Assembly: GCA_020846005.1 (NCBI GenBank)
Contig: JADLEQ010000014.1
Span: 1-32,875 of the forward strand
DNA length: 32,875 bases
Source: Polyangiaceae bacterium
GTDB lineage: Bacteria; Myxococcota_A; Polyangia; Polyangiales; Polyangiaceae
Reading direction: 5' to 3'
Part shown: one piece after another, positions 19,361-28,653 of the stretch
Position numbering within the stretch: position 1 is the first letter of the stretch
Layout: each line of letters begins with the position of its first letter
Made by a program: the position numbers and the translations under genes
Notes under the pieces: generated by a model
Seen by the model: only the letters and a program-made list of their open reading frames with translations
Told to the model about the DNA's origin: nothing
Database searches by the model: none

Positions 19361-20437
19361 TCAGGGCGCGCTGGCGACCGCGGGCGGCGCCGGGGGGGGC
19401 TCCGCGCCGGAGGCCGCGGGGGGCGCCGGCGGCGCCGGCGCGCGGGTCGCGGCGTCGACGTCGTACCCGGCGTGGTACCGCTCGCTCCAGCGGACGCTCG
19501 CCGCCTGGAGCGCGGCGCTGCGCGGCGCGCGGTACGGCGGCTTCCCGGCACCGGCGCAGGTGAGCGCGAGGAACGGATCGAACCGACGGGCGCGGCGCGC
19601 GCCGGTCGGCACGGTCAGCCCGTAGTGCGCGGCGCAGCGCTCGAGCGACCCGGCGAAGAGGTCCGCCGCGGCGCTGGACGACTGGTCGCGCCCGGAGTGT
19701 TCCTCCCCCATGGCGCGGCCATCCGTCGGCTGGATCGCGACCTCGAGGTGGAGGTGCGGCGCGATGTCGGCGCCGCGCGCGTTGCCCGTCTTGCCCACGG
19801 TGCCCAGGCGGTCGCCGCGCTTCACCAGGAACCAGTCGCCGTCCCGGTACGTGGTGGTCGCCAGGTGCGAGTAGTGGAACGACGCGAACAGCCGCTCGGA
19901 GCCCGCGAGCGACGGCGGGACCTTGCAGACGACCTGCACCCACTTGCCGAACGAGCCCGTCTCCCCCGCGCGCGACTTGCCGTCGCACACGCTGAGGATC
20001 GGGGTCTCCAGCGGCGCGAGCAGATCGAGCCCGTTGTGCTGGCCGTGCGAGCGCGGCGCGAGGAACTCGCCCTGCCCGCCGACGTCCCGGCGGAGCCCGT
20101 GGTCGACCGCGAGCGGCCAGCTCCAGTCGGTGCCACGGATCGGAGCGGGCCCGTCGAGTGAGCGCGCGGCCGCCGAGGCGCTGGCGGCGGGCGGCGCGAC
20201 CTCGGCCTCAGGCCTCGCCTGGGCGGCGGCGCTCCCCAGGGGCGGGAGCTCGGGTCGTGGGCCGCCGGCCACCTCCGCGCGCGGCGGCGGCGCGGGCGGC
20301 TCGGCGGCGATCGACGCGCTCGTGGCCGCAACGGGGGTCACGGGGGGCCGCTCTGCGCACGTCGCCACGACGGCGAGGACGACCGGTAGCGGCCATACGG
20401 CGGCGGGCACCCCGAGGAGTCGCACGACGGTCGGCAT
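19361..20437 (-). CDS. M23 family metallopeptidase (exported)
   Basis: A 358-residue zinc peptidase of the LytM/lysostaphin type, expected to cut peptide cross-links of peptidoglycan or to regulate amidases in the periplasm. A hydrophobic leader (about 11-26, ending VVATC) is followed by a Pro/Ala/Ser-rich linker to about 95. The catalytic domain has HNGLDL (zinc ligands His134 and Asp138), FHYSHL (186-191) and HLHLEV (His228 and His230), all the metal and catalytic positions of active M23 enzymes. The C-terminus is again Pro/Ala-rich. Whether Cys27 is lipidated is unclear because Thr precedes it. An ATG six codons upstream is an alternative start; neither has a good Shine-Dalgarno. Confidence 0.88.
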   Translation of the reverse strand: MPTVVRLLGVPAAVWPLPVVLAVVATCAERPPVTPVAATSASIAAEPPAPPPRAEVAGGPRPELPPLGSAAAQARPEAEVAPPAASASAAARSLDGPAPIRGTDWSWPLAVDHGLRRDVGGQGEFLAPRSHGQHNGLDLLAPLETPILSVCDGKSRAGETGSFGKWVQVVCKVPPSLAGSERLFASFHYSHLATTTYRDGDWFLVKRGDRLGTVGKTGNARGADIAPHLHLEVAIQPTDGRAMGEEHSGRDQSSSAAADLFAGSLERCAAHYGLTVPTGARRARRFDPFLALTCAGAGKPPYRAPRSAALQAASVRWSERYHAGYDVDAATRAPAPPAPPAASGAEPPPAPPAVASAP

Positions 20438-20511
20438 ACAGGCGCCGGGCGGCATCGCACAAGAAAACGGCGACGGCGCCGTGGCTCATCCCGGCGCCGC
20501 GCGCCCTGGCG

Positions 20512-21582
20512 CTAGCGGGGCGGCTTCTCGGCCGGCGCTCCGAGCGCGACGTTGCCGAAGCCGACGGCGTCGACGCGCTTCCTCCCGCCGACGGCGCGCT
20601 CCACGAACACGCGCCCAATCTCGCGCCGCACCTCGGTGACCTTCCCCGCGACGAACACCCCACTCACGGCGATCTCCGCGGGCTGGCCCGGCTCGAGCTT
20701 CGGGACGAGCGGGAGCGCGTCGCACGCCGGCTCATCCAGCGCGCGCAGGAGCCCACCGAAGCCGAGCCCGAGCAGCTTGCCCTCGGCGGCGGCGACGACG
20801 ATCCAGCGGCGGCGCACGCCGCCCTCCACGCACGCGACCGTCGTGCCGATCTCGCCCGCGCGCTCGAGCGCGTGGAACGTGCCCTCCGGCAGGACGTCGT
20901 CGCGCTGGCCCCAGCCCGACGGCGCGTCGAAGGCCATGTCGAGGTACCGCACGCGAGGCGCGCCCGGCTCGCCGCCGACCACGATCGCGCGCTCGAGCCC
21001 CGTGCCGGAGGCCCAGCTCGTCAGGACGATCTGGCCCTTCTTCACCCGCTGCCCCGGGCGGAGCGGGAGGACGAGCGCGTTCGGCAGCAGCGACACGAGC
21101 CCGGCCGCCGTGCGGACCTTGGACGACTCGGGCCCGCGCTGCACGAGCCTCGCCGCGTAGTAGACGAAGGCCTGGGTCTCGGCGCCGTGCTCGAGCGCAG
21201 CGTCCAGCCACTCGCGCGGTGGCGCGAGGACGTGGTCGCCCTCCGTAGCCGCCCACGACACCTCCGGGACCGGGACCGGCAGCCGGACCTCCGCGCCCGC
21301 CGAGGCGCGAGGCGCGGCGCTCGCGACGGCGGATGAGGCAGCGCTCGCGCTCGCGGCCGGCGCCGCGCTGGCGCTCCCGGCCGGCCCCGCGGCGCCACGC
21401 TCCAGGGCGACGCCCTCGTCGTCGCCCTGCGCGGGCGCGCGCGCGGCGCGCCCCGGCGCGCTCCCGACGCTGGCCGGCGCCACCGGCGCCGCGTCTCCGC
21501 GCTCGCACGCGACCGCCGCGACGGCGGGCACCGCGGCGATCGCGGCCGCCGCGAGCCAGCGTTGGCGATCGGAGCGATCCAT
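20512..21582 (-). CDS. Probable lipoprotein of unknown function
   Basis: A 356-residue exported protein. MDRSDRQRWLAAAAIAAVPA opens a signal peptide that leads to AAVAC, so Cys26 is a plausible lipidation site though the lipobox is weak. A low-complexity Ala/Ser/Gly linker runs to about residue 110. The remainder (about 110-356) looks like small beta-barrel modules: VLPLRPGQRVKKGQIVLTSW and LEPGQPAEIAVSGVFVAGKV resemble biotinyl/barrel-sandwich or SH3-like strands, and GFGGLLRALDEPACD is helical. I do not recognise the family. The chosen ATG gives a proper signal peptide; upstream residues in frame are basic and not needed. It is divergent from the DUF362 gene, sharing an 89-nt promoter region. 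Confidence 0.75.
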   Translation of the reverse strand: MDRSDRQRWLAAAAIAAVPAVAAVACERGDAAPVAPASVGSAPGRAARAPAQGDDEGVALERGAAGPAGSASAAPAASASAASSAVASAAPRASAGAEVRLPVPVPEVSWAATEGDHVLAPPREWLDAALEHGAETQAFVYYAARLVQRGPESSKVRTAAGLVSLLPNALVLPLRPGQRVKKGQIVLTSWASGTGLERAIVVGGEPGAPRVRYLDMAFDAPSGWGQRDDVLPEGTFHALERAGEIGTTVACVEGGVRRRWIVVAAAEGKLLGLGFGGLLRALDEPACDALPLVPKLEPGQPAEIAVSGVFVAGKVTEVRREIGRVFVERAVGGRKRVDAVGFGNVALGAPAEKPPR

Positions 21583-21656
21583 CTCGCGGTGGTTACAACG
21601 GCGCGCCGGACGCACCAAGGCCTCGGCCCGCGCGGCCGGCGGCGGGGCGTCCGGCG

Positions 21657-21665
21657 TGGTACCGT
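21657..21665 (+). promoter_or_regulatory. Extended -10 predicting a leaderless DUF362 mRNA
   Basis: TGGTACCGT matches TGnTAnnnT and ends exactly six nt before the ATG at 21672. The surrounding 17 bases are nearly identical to those before the AstA-like gene at 10632. Confidence 0.55.
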
Positions 21666-21671
21666 CCGGCC

Positions 21672-23198
<1,527 letters not shown>

Positions 23199-23225
23199 CC
23201 TCCAGCCGCGCGCATCCACTCGGGA

Positions 23226-24242
23226 ATGGCTCGGTCCTGGCTCCGCGTGACGCGCGGGCGCGTCGTCGTCCTCGCGGTCCTCGGCCTCGCCGCGGGCGGG
23301 TTCTTCGCGGCGCGCGCTGGCTGGCGCTGGGCGCAGCACCGGCGCCCGAACCGCCCGCTGCCCCGCCTAGATCCGGTGACCGTCGTCCCGGACGCCGCGA
23401 GCGCGTGCCCGTCGTTCTCGAAGCCGGAGCGCGTGGCCACGATCGGCGCGCCGGGGCTCGAGGAGGCGTCGGGTCTCGCCGCCTCGACGAAGAACCCGGG
23501 CGTGTTCTGGACGCACAACGACTCGGGCGACGCCGCGAGGGGCTACGCGCTGGCGCTCGACGGCCGGATCCTCGCGACGCTGGAGGTCGAGCGCGCCGGC
23601 GCGCACGACTGGGAGGACGTGGCCATCGCCCCCGGCCCCGGCGGCGCTCCCCACCTGTACTTTGCCGACACGGGCAACAACGTGCTGCCGCGGAGGCGCG
23701 TCGTCGTCTACCGAGTCGCCGAGCCGACGATCGACTCGACGACCACCGCCGCCGCGCTGCGGGGCGAGGCGACGCCGCTCCCCCTCGAGCTGCCGGACGC
23801 CGCGCCGCACGACTGCGAGGCCATCCTGGTCGACCCGCCGACGGGCGCGCTCTACCTGTTCTCGAAGACGGACGCCGCAGTGACCGGGGTGTTCGTCGCA
23901 CGCGCGCCCCGCGATCGCGAGCCGACGCAGCTCGCGGAGGCGCTGGCGCTCCGGCTCCCCCGCCGGAGCAAGCGGGGCAGCGGCGCGGTGACGGCGGCGT
24001 CGATCGCGCCAGCCGGTGAGCTCGTGGCCGTGCGCACCTACGCCGAGGCTTACCTCTGGCGGCGCCAGCCCGGGGAGCCGCTCGAGGCCGCGCTCGCACG
24101 CCCGCCGTGCGAGGCGCCCGTCGCGGCGGAGCGGCAGGGTGAAGCGATCGCGCTCCTGCCCGGCGGCGACGGCTTCGTCACGGTGACGGAGACGGGGCCG
24201 GGGCAGCCGCCGCCGCTGCACCTCGTGCGGTGGTCCCCGTGA
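23226..24242 (+). CDS. Membrane-anchored beta-propeller-like protein
   Basis: A 338-residue protein with an N-terminal hydrophobic anchor (about 12-30) preceded by basic residues, so most of it is expected in the periplasm. The body has repeated beta-propeller-type segments: LEEASGLAASTKNPGVFWTH, NDSGDAARGYALALDGRILA, AGAHDWEDVAIAPGP, LYFADTGNNVLPRRRVVVYR and DCEAILVDPPTGALYLFSKT. The DWEDVAI...FADTGNN pattern is shared by a widespread group of uncharacterised secreted propellers. No catalytic residues can be named. It begins 27 nt after the DUF362 stop and overlaps the next gene in a GTGA, supporting one operon. Confidence 0.78.
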   Translation: MARSWLRVTRGRVVVLAVLGLAAGGFFAARAGWRWAQHRRPNRPLPRLDPVTVVPDAASACPSFSKPERVATIGAPGLEEASGLAASTKNPGVFWTHNDSGDAARGYALALDGRILATLEVERAGAHDWEDVAIAPGPGGAPHLYFADTGNNVLPRRRVVVYRVAEPTIDSTTTAAALRGEATPLPLELPDAAPHDCEAILVDPPTGALYLFSKTDAAVTGVFVARAPRDREPTQLAEALALRLPRRSKRGSGAVTAASIAPAGELVAVRTYAEAYLWRRQPGEPLEAALARPPCEAPVAAERQGEAIALLPGGDGFVTVTETGPGQPPPLHLVRWSP

Positions 24243-24913
24243 GCGCCGTCCGCCGGCCGAATCGCGCCGGGGGCGTCGTCTTCGACGTCGACGGCGTCCT
24301 GCTCGACACCGAGCCGCTCTACACCGCCGCCACGCAGGCCATCGTGGGCCGCTGGGGCAAGCGGTACGAGCCGGAGCTCAAGGCGCGGATGATGGGGCAG
24401 AGCTCGGCGGTCGGCGCCCGGATGTTGGTCGCGGAGCTCGGGCTCCCGCTCGAGCCGGAGGAGTACCTCGCGCTCCGCCGCCCGGCGCTCGAGGCGCTCT
24501 TCGCCGACGCGCCCGCGCTGCCCGGCGCCCGCGAGCTCGTCGCCGACCTCCTCGCGTGCGGGATCCCCGTCGCGCTCGCCACCAGCGCGGAGCGCGCGCT
24601 CCACGAGCGCAAGGCCGCGCGGCACGCCTGGCTGCGCGACCTGCCGGTGGTGATCTGCGGCGACGACGCGGCCGCCGGGCGGCCGAAGCCCGCGCCCGAC
24701 ATCTTCCTCGCGGCGGCGTCCGGGCTCGCGCGCGCGCCGGCGAGCTGCGTCGCGATCGAGGACTCGCTCGCGGGGGTGGAGGCGGCGGCGGCCGCCGGGA
24801 TGGCCGTGGTCGCCGTCCCCGACGTGGCGATGGCGCACCTGCCCTTCCGCGGGGCCTCGCTCGTCCTCGACTCCCTGGAGGCGCTGCGCCGCCTGTGGTT
24901 CGCCGCGCCGTGA
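24239..24913 (+). CDS. HAD-superfamily phosphatase (beta-phosphoglucomutase-like subfamily)
   Basis: A 224-residue HAD hydrolase with a C1 helical cap. Motif I is DVDGVLLDTEP (nucleophile Asp16, acid/base Asp18), motif II ATSAER, motif III lysine in GRPKPAPDIF and motif IV IEDSLAGVEAA. The combination resembles pseudouridine-5'-phosphatase/beta-phosphoglucomutase-like enzymes; the substrate is probably a small phosphorylated metabolite but cannot be specified. The GTG at 24239 forms GTGA with the stop of the upstream gene; another GTG three codons earlier is possible. It converges on the outer-membrane protein gene with 17 nt between. Confidence 0.88.
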   Translation: MSAVRRPNRAGGVVFDVDGVLLDTEPLYTAATQAIVGRWGKRYEPELKARMMGQSSAVGARMLVAELGLPLEPEEYLALRRPALEALFADAPALPGARELVADLLACGIPVALATSAERALHERKAARHAWLRDLPVVICGDDAAAGRPKPAPDIFLAAASGLARAPASCVAIEDSLAGVEAAAAAGMAVVAVPDVAMAHLPFRGASLVLDSLEALRRLWFAAP

Positions 24914-24930
24914 GCGGCGCCGCGCCCCCG

Positions 24931-25893
24931 TCAAGGGAGCACGCGGTAGGTGAACGCCACGAAGGGGAGCACGGGGATCGTGTCGCGCGGGTCGAGGATC
25001 CGCCCGAGCGAGACGTCGAGGGCCCAGCTCCGGTAGGGGAAGCGAAAGCCGGGCATCACCGCGATCCCGTGCGCCTGGCCCGCCTCGCGCCCGATCGGCG
25101 TGAGGGTCTCGACCTCGAGCAGGAGCGTCGCCCAGCGCGCGACGTTCCACGTGAGCCCGACCCCTCCGAGCAAGACGGTGACCGGCCCGACGAAGGCGGT
25201 CGTCCCCGCCATCGTCACGCTGGATCGACAGGGCACATCGGCGCAGAGCTGCACCGCGCCGCCCAGACGCCCGAGGAACATGTGCCCCTCCTCCAGCCCG
25301 ACGACCCCGCTGGTCGACACGATCGCGGCGACGCGCACGCGGTCCTCGCGATGCACGACCGTCTTGAGCGACAGATCGAGGAACGCGATCCCGCCATCGA
25401 TGGGCGGGGTCGCGGTGAGCGAGAGCTGCGTCACGTCGCTCACGGCCCACCCCGCCTGGAGGAAGATCAGCTCGTAGCTCGAGAAGGTGAGCGTCCCCTC
25501 GGGGTGGGTGTAGGCCGTCGGGAGGAGGACGACGCGATCCGCGTGCGCGTCCGCCGTGCGCTCGGAGGCGGGCCGGCCGGGCGCGGCGGCGGGCGCTGGC
25601 ACGCGCCGCCTGGCAGGGCGCTCGGCGGCGGCCTGCCCGCTGGGCGGCGTCACGGCGGGCGGCGGCGCGGCAGGCGGCTCAGGCGCCGCCGTGGGCGGCG
25701 CCGTCGAGCCCGCGGGCGCCGGAGGTGTGAACGACGCGGCGGCGGGGGGCGTGAACCCCGGGGCACTCGCGGGCGGGGAGGCGCTCGCCGAGGCCGACGC
25801 CGCCGCGGGCTGTGCCCGAGACCCGCGCGCGGAACCGAGGCCCACGGCCAACACCACACCCGCAAGGAAGCTCGACAGCGGGCTGGCACGCAT
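24931..25893 (-). CDS. Probable outer-membrane beta-barrel protein
   Basis: A 320-residue exported protein. A signal peptide runs to about residue 27 (SARGSRA before QPAA), followed by a Pro/Ala/Ser-rich linker to about 105. The rest is alternating hydrophobic/polar beta strands with short turns, for example SSYELIFLQAGWAVSDVTQL, VTVLLGGVGLTWNVARWATL and the final LPFVAFTYRVLP, consistent with a small barrel. Two cysteines (CADVPC) may form a loop disulfide. No specific family recognised. The ATG at 25891-25893 has GGGA five nt upstream, and a TATCGT -10 candidate lies at 25909-25914 (minus strand). It is divergent from the lipoprotein cassette at 25972, whose products are also exported. Confidence 0.75.
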   Translation of the reverse strand: MRASPLSSFLAGVVLAVGLGSARGSRAQPAAASASASASPPASAPGFTPPAAASFTPPAPAGSTAPPTAAPEPPAAPPPAVTPPSGQAAAERPARRRVPAPAAAPGRPASERTADAHADRVVLLPTAYTHPEGTLTFSSYELIFLQAGWAVSDVTQLSLTATPPIDGGIAFLDLSLKTVVHREDRVRVAAIVSTSGVVGLEEGHMFLGRLGGAVQLCADVPCRSSVTMAGTTAFVGPVTVLLGGVGLTWNVARWATLLLEVETLTPIGREAGQAHGIAVMPGFRFPYRSWALDVSLGRILDPRDTIPVLPFVAFTYRVLP

Positions 25894-25908
25894 CGTGATC
25901 CCACGGGG

Positions 25909-25914
25909 ACGATA
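25909..25914 (-). promoter_or_regulatory. Candidate -10 (TATCGT) for the outer-membrane protein gene
   Basis: TATCGT on the minus strand would start transcription about nine nt before the ATG at 25893. The divergent TACGAT at 25936 serves the opposite cassette. Confidence 0.35.
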
Positions 25915-25935
25915 GCCGCCCATGTACCTCACTGC

Positions 25936-25941
25936 TACGAT
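25936..25941 (+). promoter_or_regulatory. Candidate -10 (TACGAT) of the surface-protein cassette
   Basis: TACGAT fits TAnnnT in one of the few A/T-richer patches of the region. It would give a leader of about 24 nt including GGGG seven nt before the ATG at 25972. Confidence 0.35.
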
Positions 25942-25971
25942 GAATCGGCTCGGTTGCACCGGGGTATCCTG

Positions 25972-26643
25972 ATGGCGCGACACCGGACCCCGTTGCAGCA
26001 CGCGTGCCGAGCGGTGATCCCGCTGGCGATCGTCGCGGCAGGCGCCTGCGGGCGGACGGATCTCGGCCCCTGGGAGCTCGCCGAGCTCGAGCCGAGCGCC
26101 GACGCGGGCACCCTCGGCGAGGACGCCGCCGCCGACGCGACGCTGCCCGTGGCCGACGCGACGCCCGACGCACCCGCCGACGCTCCGAGCCCCGAGGGCG
26201 GCGCGGGGGGCTCCTCCGGGTGCACGCCCGCGCCCGAGGAGTGCAACGGCCTGGACGACGACTGCAACGGCGTGGTGGACGACGGCCTCCCAGCGGAGCC
26301 GTGCCCCGGCGGCGGCGCGCGCTACTGCGTCGCCGGCCGCCTGAGCGAGTGCCCCAAGCGCTGTGAGGTCTGCATCCCCGGCAGCGAGCGCGTGTGTCAG
26401 GTCGCCTACTGCCTGTACTGGGGCGTCCAGACGTGCTCCGCGGATGGCCGCTCGTTCGGCGTCTGCCGCGAGCAGTCCCCGCCCGCGCAGTGCAAGCAGG
26501 CGGCGAAGACGCACGAGCGCTCCGCCGAGCTCGAGCAGTGCTGCATCGACGCGGGCTACTGCTGCCGAGACGAGTACGATCTCGATCGGGACGGCGACAA
26601 GTCGGAGCACCTGGGCGCGTGCGAAGCCGTGACGTGCGAGTGA
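25972..26643 (+). CDS. Cys-rich lipoprotein with MopE-type metal-binding motif
   Basis: A 223-residue exported protein. The leader MARHRTPLQHACRAVIPLAI continues to VAAGAC, where Cys26 is the likely lipid site although the lipobox is not ideal. An Ala/Asp/Pro-rich linker (about 40-80) follows, then a domain with around twenty cysteines. EECNGLDDDCNGVVDDG (about 90-105) is the calcium/metal-binding motif repeated in MopE and many myxobacterial secreted proteins; only one copy occurs here. The C-terminus has further paired cysteines (CCIDAGYCCRDEYDLDRDGD), the last part again acidic and calcium-loop-like. Its stop overlaps the GTG of the next gene, so it heads a coupled three-gene cassette. Confidence 0.83.
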   Translation: MARHRTPLQHACRAVIPLAIVAAGACGRTDLGPWELAELEPSADAGTLGEDAAADATLPVADATPDAPADAPSPEGGAGGSSGCTPAPEECNGLDDDCNGVVDDGLPAEPCPGGGARYCVAGRLSECPKRCEVCIPGSERVCQVAYCLYWGVQTCSADGRSFGVCREQSPPAQCKQAAKTHERSAELEQCCIDAGYCCRDEYDLDRDGDKSEHLGACEAVTCE

Positions 26644-27548
26644 CGCCGGCGCCCCGGTCCCCCCGGGCGGCCCCGCTGCGGGCCCTCGCGCCGCTGGCGG
26701 CGGCGGCGGCGCTGTGCGCCTTCGGCCCGTCGGCGCGCGCCGACGAGTGCGGGCGCCCCGACCTGCTCGAGACGATGCCGCCGGACGGCGCGACCGACGT
26801 GCCCACCGACGCGCGCCTGCAGGCGCGGTACGCGGCGACGGCTGAGTACCTCGGCGAGGAGGTCGTCCTGGAGCACGTGGGCGTCGACGAGCGCGCGGTC
26901 GATCCGATCTTCGACGTGAACGAGGGCCTGCTCGTCGTGAGTCCCCCGGAGGCGCTCGTCCCCGGGGACGAGTACGTGATCCGCTGGCCCCGCCTCCGCG
27001 GCCTGGGGACGGCGACGCTCGGGCGAAGCGCGGACGTGCGCTTCGTCGCCGGGGCGCTCGCCGACGCGACGGCGCCCGAGTTCGCGGGGCTCAGCTCGGT
27101 GGAGTGGGATCTCGACCGCAGCCGCGACGAGTGCACGGACTCGCTCCAGGCGCGCTACGTGTTCGATCTCGGGCTGTCGCCGGCCTCCGACGACGGAGGC
27201 CGAGGCTCGCTGACGCTCGTGGTGTTCCAGACCCGGGGCCCCGGGATCACCGCACCGGAGCCGTTCGCCGTGCGCCGCTTCCCGGCGCCGGGCAAGCCGC
27301 TGCGCGTCGAGCGCACGGAGCGGGACGCGATCGGTGAGGTGTGCTTCGCGGCGGTCGCCCGCGACCTCGTGGGGCGGACGAGCGCGAGCGGCTCCGTGGA
27401 GCGGTGCACGCGGACCGTCCGCCCGCCCTTCTTCGAGGGCTGCTCGGCGGCGCCGCGCGGCCCCCGCCCCGGCGCGCTCGTCTCGCTCGTGCTAGCCGGC
27501 GTGGCTGCGCTCTCGGTCGGTCGGCGCAGGAGCCGCGCGGCCCGATGA
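26640..27548 (+). CDS. Ig-like surface protein with MYXO-CTERM-like sorting tail
   Basis: A 302-residue secreted protein. The signal peptide ends at about residue 34 (PSARA before DECG). A bacterial Ig-like domain follows: PPDGATDVPTDARLQARYAA and GLLVVSPPEALVPGDEYVIR are its usual first and middle strands. A second beta-rich domain spans about 140-255. The C-terminus is a tripartite signal: Cys268 in FFEGCSAAPRG, a hydrophobic stretch (about 279-294) and the basic tail GRRRSRAAR. This matches the MYXO-CTERM pattern that myxosortase processes for surface display; it lacks the second Cys often seen. The GTG start overlaps the previous stop (GTGA) and its own stop overlaps the next ATG (ATGA), so all three genes are coupled. 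Confidence 0.82.
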   Translation: MTPAPRSPRAAPLRALAPLAAAAALCAFGPSARADECGRPDLLETMPPDGATDVPTDARLQARYAATAEYLGEEVVLEHVGVDERAVDPIFDVNEGLLVVSPPEALVPGDEYVIRWPRLRGLGTATLGRSADVRFVAGALADATAPEFAGLSSVEWDLDRSRDECTDSLQARYVFDLGLSPASDDGGRGSLTLVVFQTRGPGITAPEPFAVRRFPAPGKPLRVERTERDAIGEVCFAAVARDLVGRTSASGSVERCTRTVRPPFFEGCSAAPRGPRPGALVSLVLAGVAALSVGRRRSRAAR

Positions 27549-28606
27549 GCGCGAACGCGCGGCGCTGCCGCTCCTTCGTCGGCCTCTCGCTCGCCCTCGC
27601 GGCACGGGCCGCGGCGGCGCCCCCCGCGCCCGCCGCGCCACCGCCCGGCGCTCCGTCGCCCGGCGGTCCGTCGCCCGCCGCTCCGTCGCCCGCCGCTCCG
27701 TCGCCCACCGCGACGGCTCCCGCCCCGCACGCTCGCGCGCCCAACGCGCTCGCGGTCCTCGACACGCACGCCTTCGGCGTAGACGCCGCGCTCGCGGTGC
27801 TGGTCACGCGGGAGGCGCTCCGCGTCGCCGAGGCACGCGGCTGGGCTCCCCTCCCCGCCGCCGAGGCCCGCCGCGTCCTGGGCCTCCGCCGCGCCCCCGG
27901 GCCGCTCACGCAGCCGGAGGTGCGGGATCTCACGCGAGCCGCCGGCGTCGGGCACGGGCTCGTGCTCTCCCTCTACCCCTCACCGCCAGGGTACCGTGTG
28001 GTGGCGCAGGTGGCCGTCGGCCCGTACGTCACGGAGCGCGCGCTCGAGGTCGAGCCCGCGCGGGTGGGCGAGGCCGTGGAGGAGCTGCTCACGGCGCTGC
28101 TGCCGCTCGCGCCGCCCCCCCCGGCTGAGCGCCCTCGCGCGTCCGGCGCCCGGTCGGGCTCCGCCGACTCGCCCGCCGGCCCGCCGGAGCTCGTCCCCTG
28201 GCGCCTGGCGCTGCGGACGGAGGCGGCCCCGGGGCTCGGCGCGTCGCGCTTCTACAACCACTTCCTCGGCGCGCGGCTCGATCAGCGCTTCGCCGAGCGC
28301 ATCACCTTCGGCCTCGAGCTCGCGTACGTGAACCTCCGCGGGAAGGAGGGCCGCGCGCACAACGTCGCGGGGCTCGCGCAGCTCGAGCACGAGCTCTCGC
28401 TCGGCGCTGGCTGGGGCCTCCCGCTGCGCCTCGGGCTCGGGTACCTGCCCCGCAACGGCCCGCTCCTCGAGCTGGCGGCCGGCGCCCGGGTCGCCGTGGG
28501 AGACGCCACGTGGCTCGCGTTCGACGTGGGTCCCACGGTGTGGAACGCGAAGGACCAGCCGCTCGCATCGCTCGACCTCGGCCTCGAGCTATCGTTCGAC
28601 CTCTGA
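27545..28606 (+). CDS. Exported protein with C-terminal barrel-like region
   Basis: A 353-residue protein starting at the ATG that overlaps the previous stop (ATGA). A signal peptide of about 25 residues is followed by a Pro/Ala/Ser linker built from five-residue repeats. The domain at about 65-190 (NALAVLDTHAFGVDAALAVL, EARRVLGLRR, GLVLSLYPSPPGYRVVAQVA) has alpha/beta character like the TolB-N/lipoprotein-type sensor fold, inferred only loosely. The last 120 residues look like antiparallel barrel strands with aromatic girdles (ITFGLELAYVNLRG, LPLRLGLGYLPRNG, LASLDLGLELSFDL). The family is not recognised. As the last gene of the cassette it may provide the outer-membrane anchor for the two preceding surface proteins. 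Confidence 0.75.
   Translation: MSANARRCRSFVGLSLALAARAAAAPPAPAAPPPGAPSPGGPSPAAPSPAAPSPTATAPAPHARAPNALAVLDTHAFGVDAALAVLVTREALRVAEARGWAPLPAAEARRVLGLRRAPGPLTQPEVRDLTRAAGVGHGLVLSLYPSPPGYRVVAQVAVGPYVTERALEVEPARVGEAVEELLTALLPLAPPPPAERPRASGARSGSADSPAGPPELVPWRLALRTEAAPGLGASRFYNHFLGARLDQRFAERITFGLELAYVNLRGKEGRAHNVAGLAQLEHELSLGAGWGLPLRLGLGYLPRNGPLLELAAGARVAVGDATWLAFDVGPTVWNAKDQPLASLDLGLELSFDL
27650..27709 (+). repeat. Four 15-bp tandem repeats in a coding linker
   Basis: Four near-identical 15-bp units (pattern GCTCCGTCGCCCGCC) in phase encode the repeated pentapeptide Ala/Gly-Pro-Ser-Pro-Ala/Gly/Thr. Copies differ by one or two bases. In-frame slippage here would change the linker length without breaking the gene. 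Confidence 0.85.
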
Positions 28607-28626
28607 GGCGCCTCCGCGCCGGGCCT

Positions 28627-28653
28627 GGCGATCCGCGGGCGCCGGCGATCGCC
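28627..28653. terminator. Terminator-like inverted repeat between convergent genes
   Basis: GGCGATC and GATCGCC (seven pairs) flank a 13-nt loop in the 47-nt gap between two convergent genes. An overlapping alternative, TGAGGCG/CGCCTCA at 28604-28610 and 28650-28656, pairs the two stop codons themselves. No T-run is present. Confidence 0.4.
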
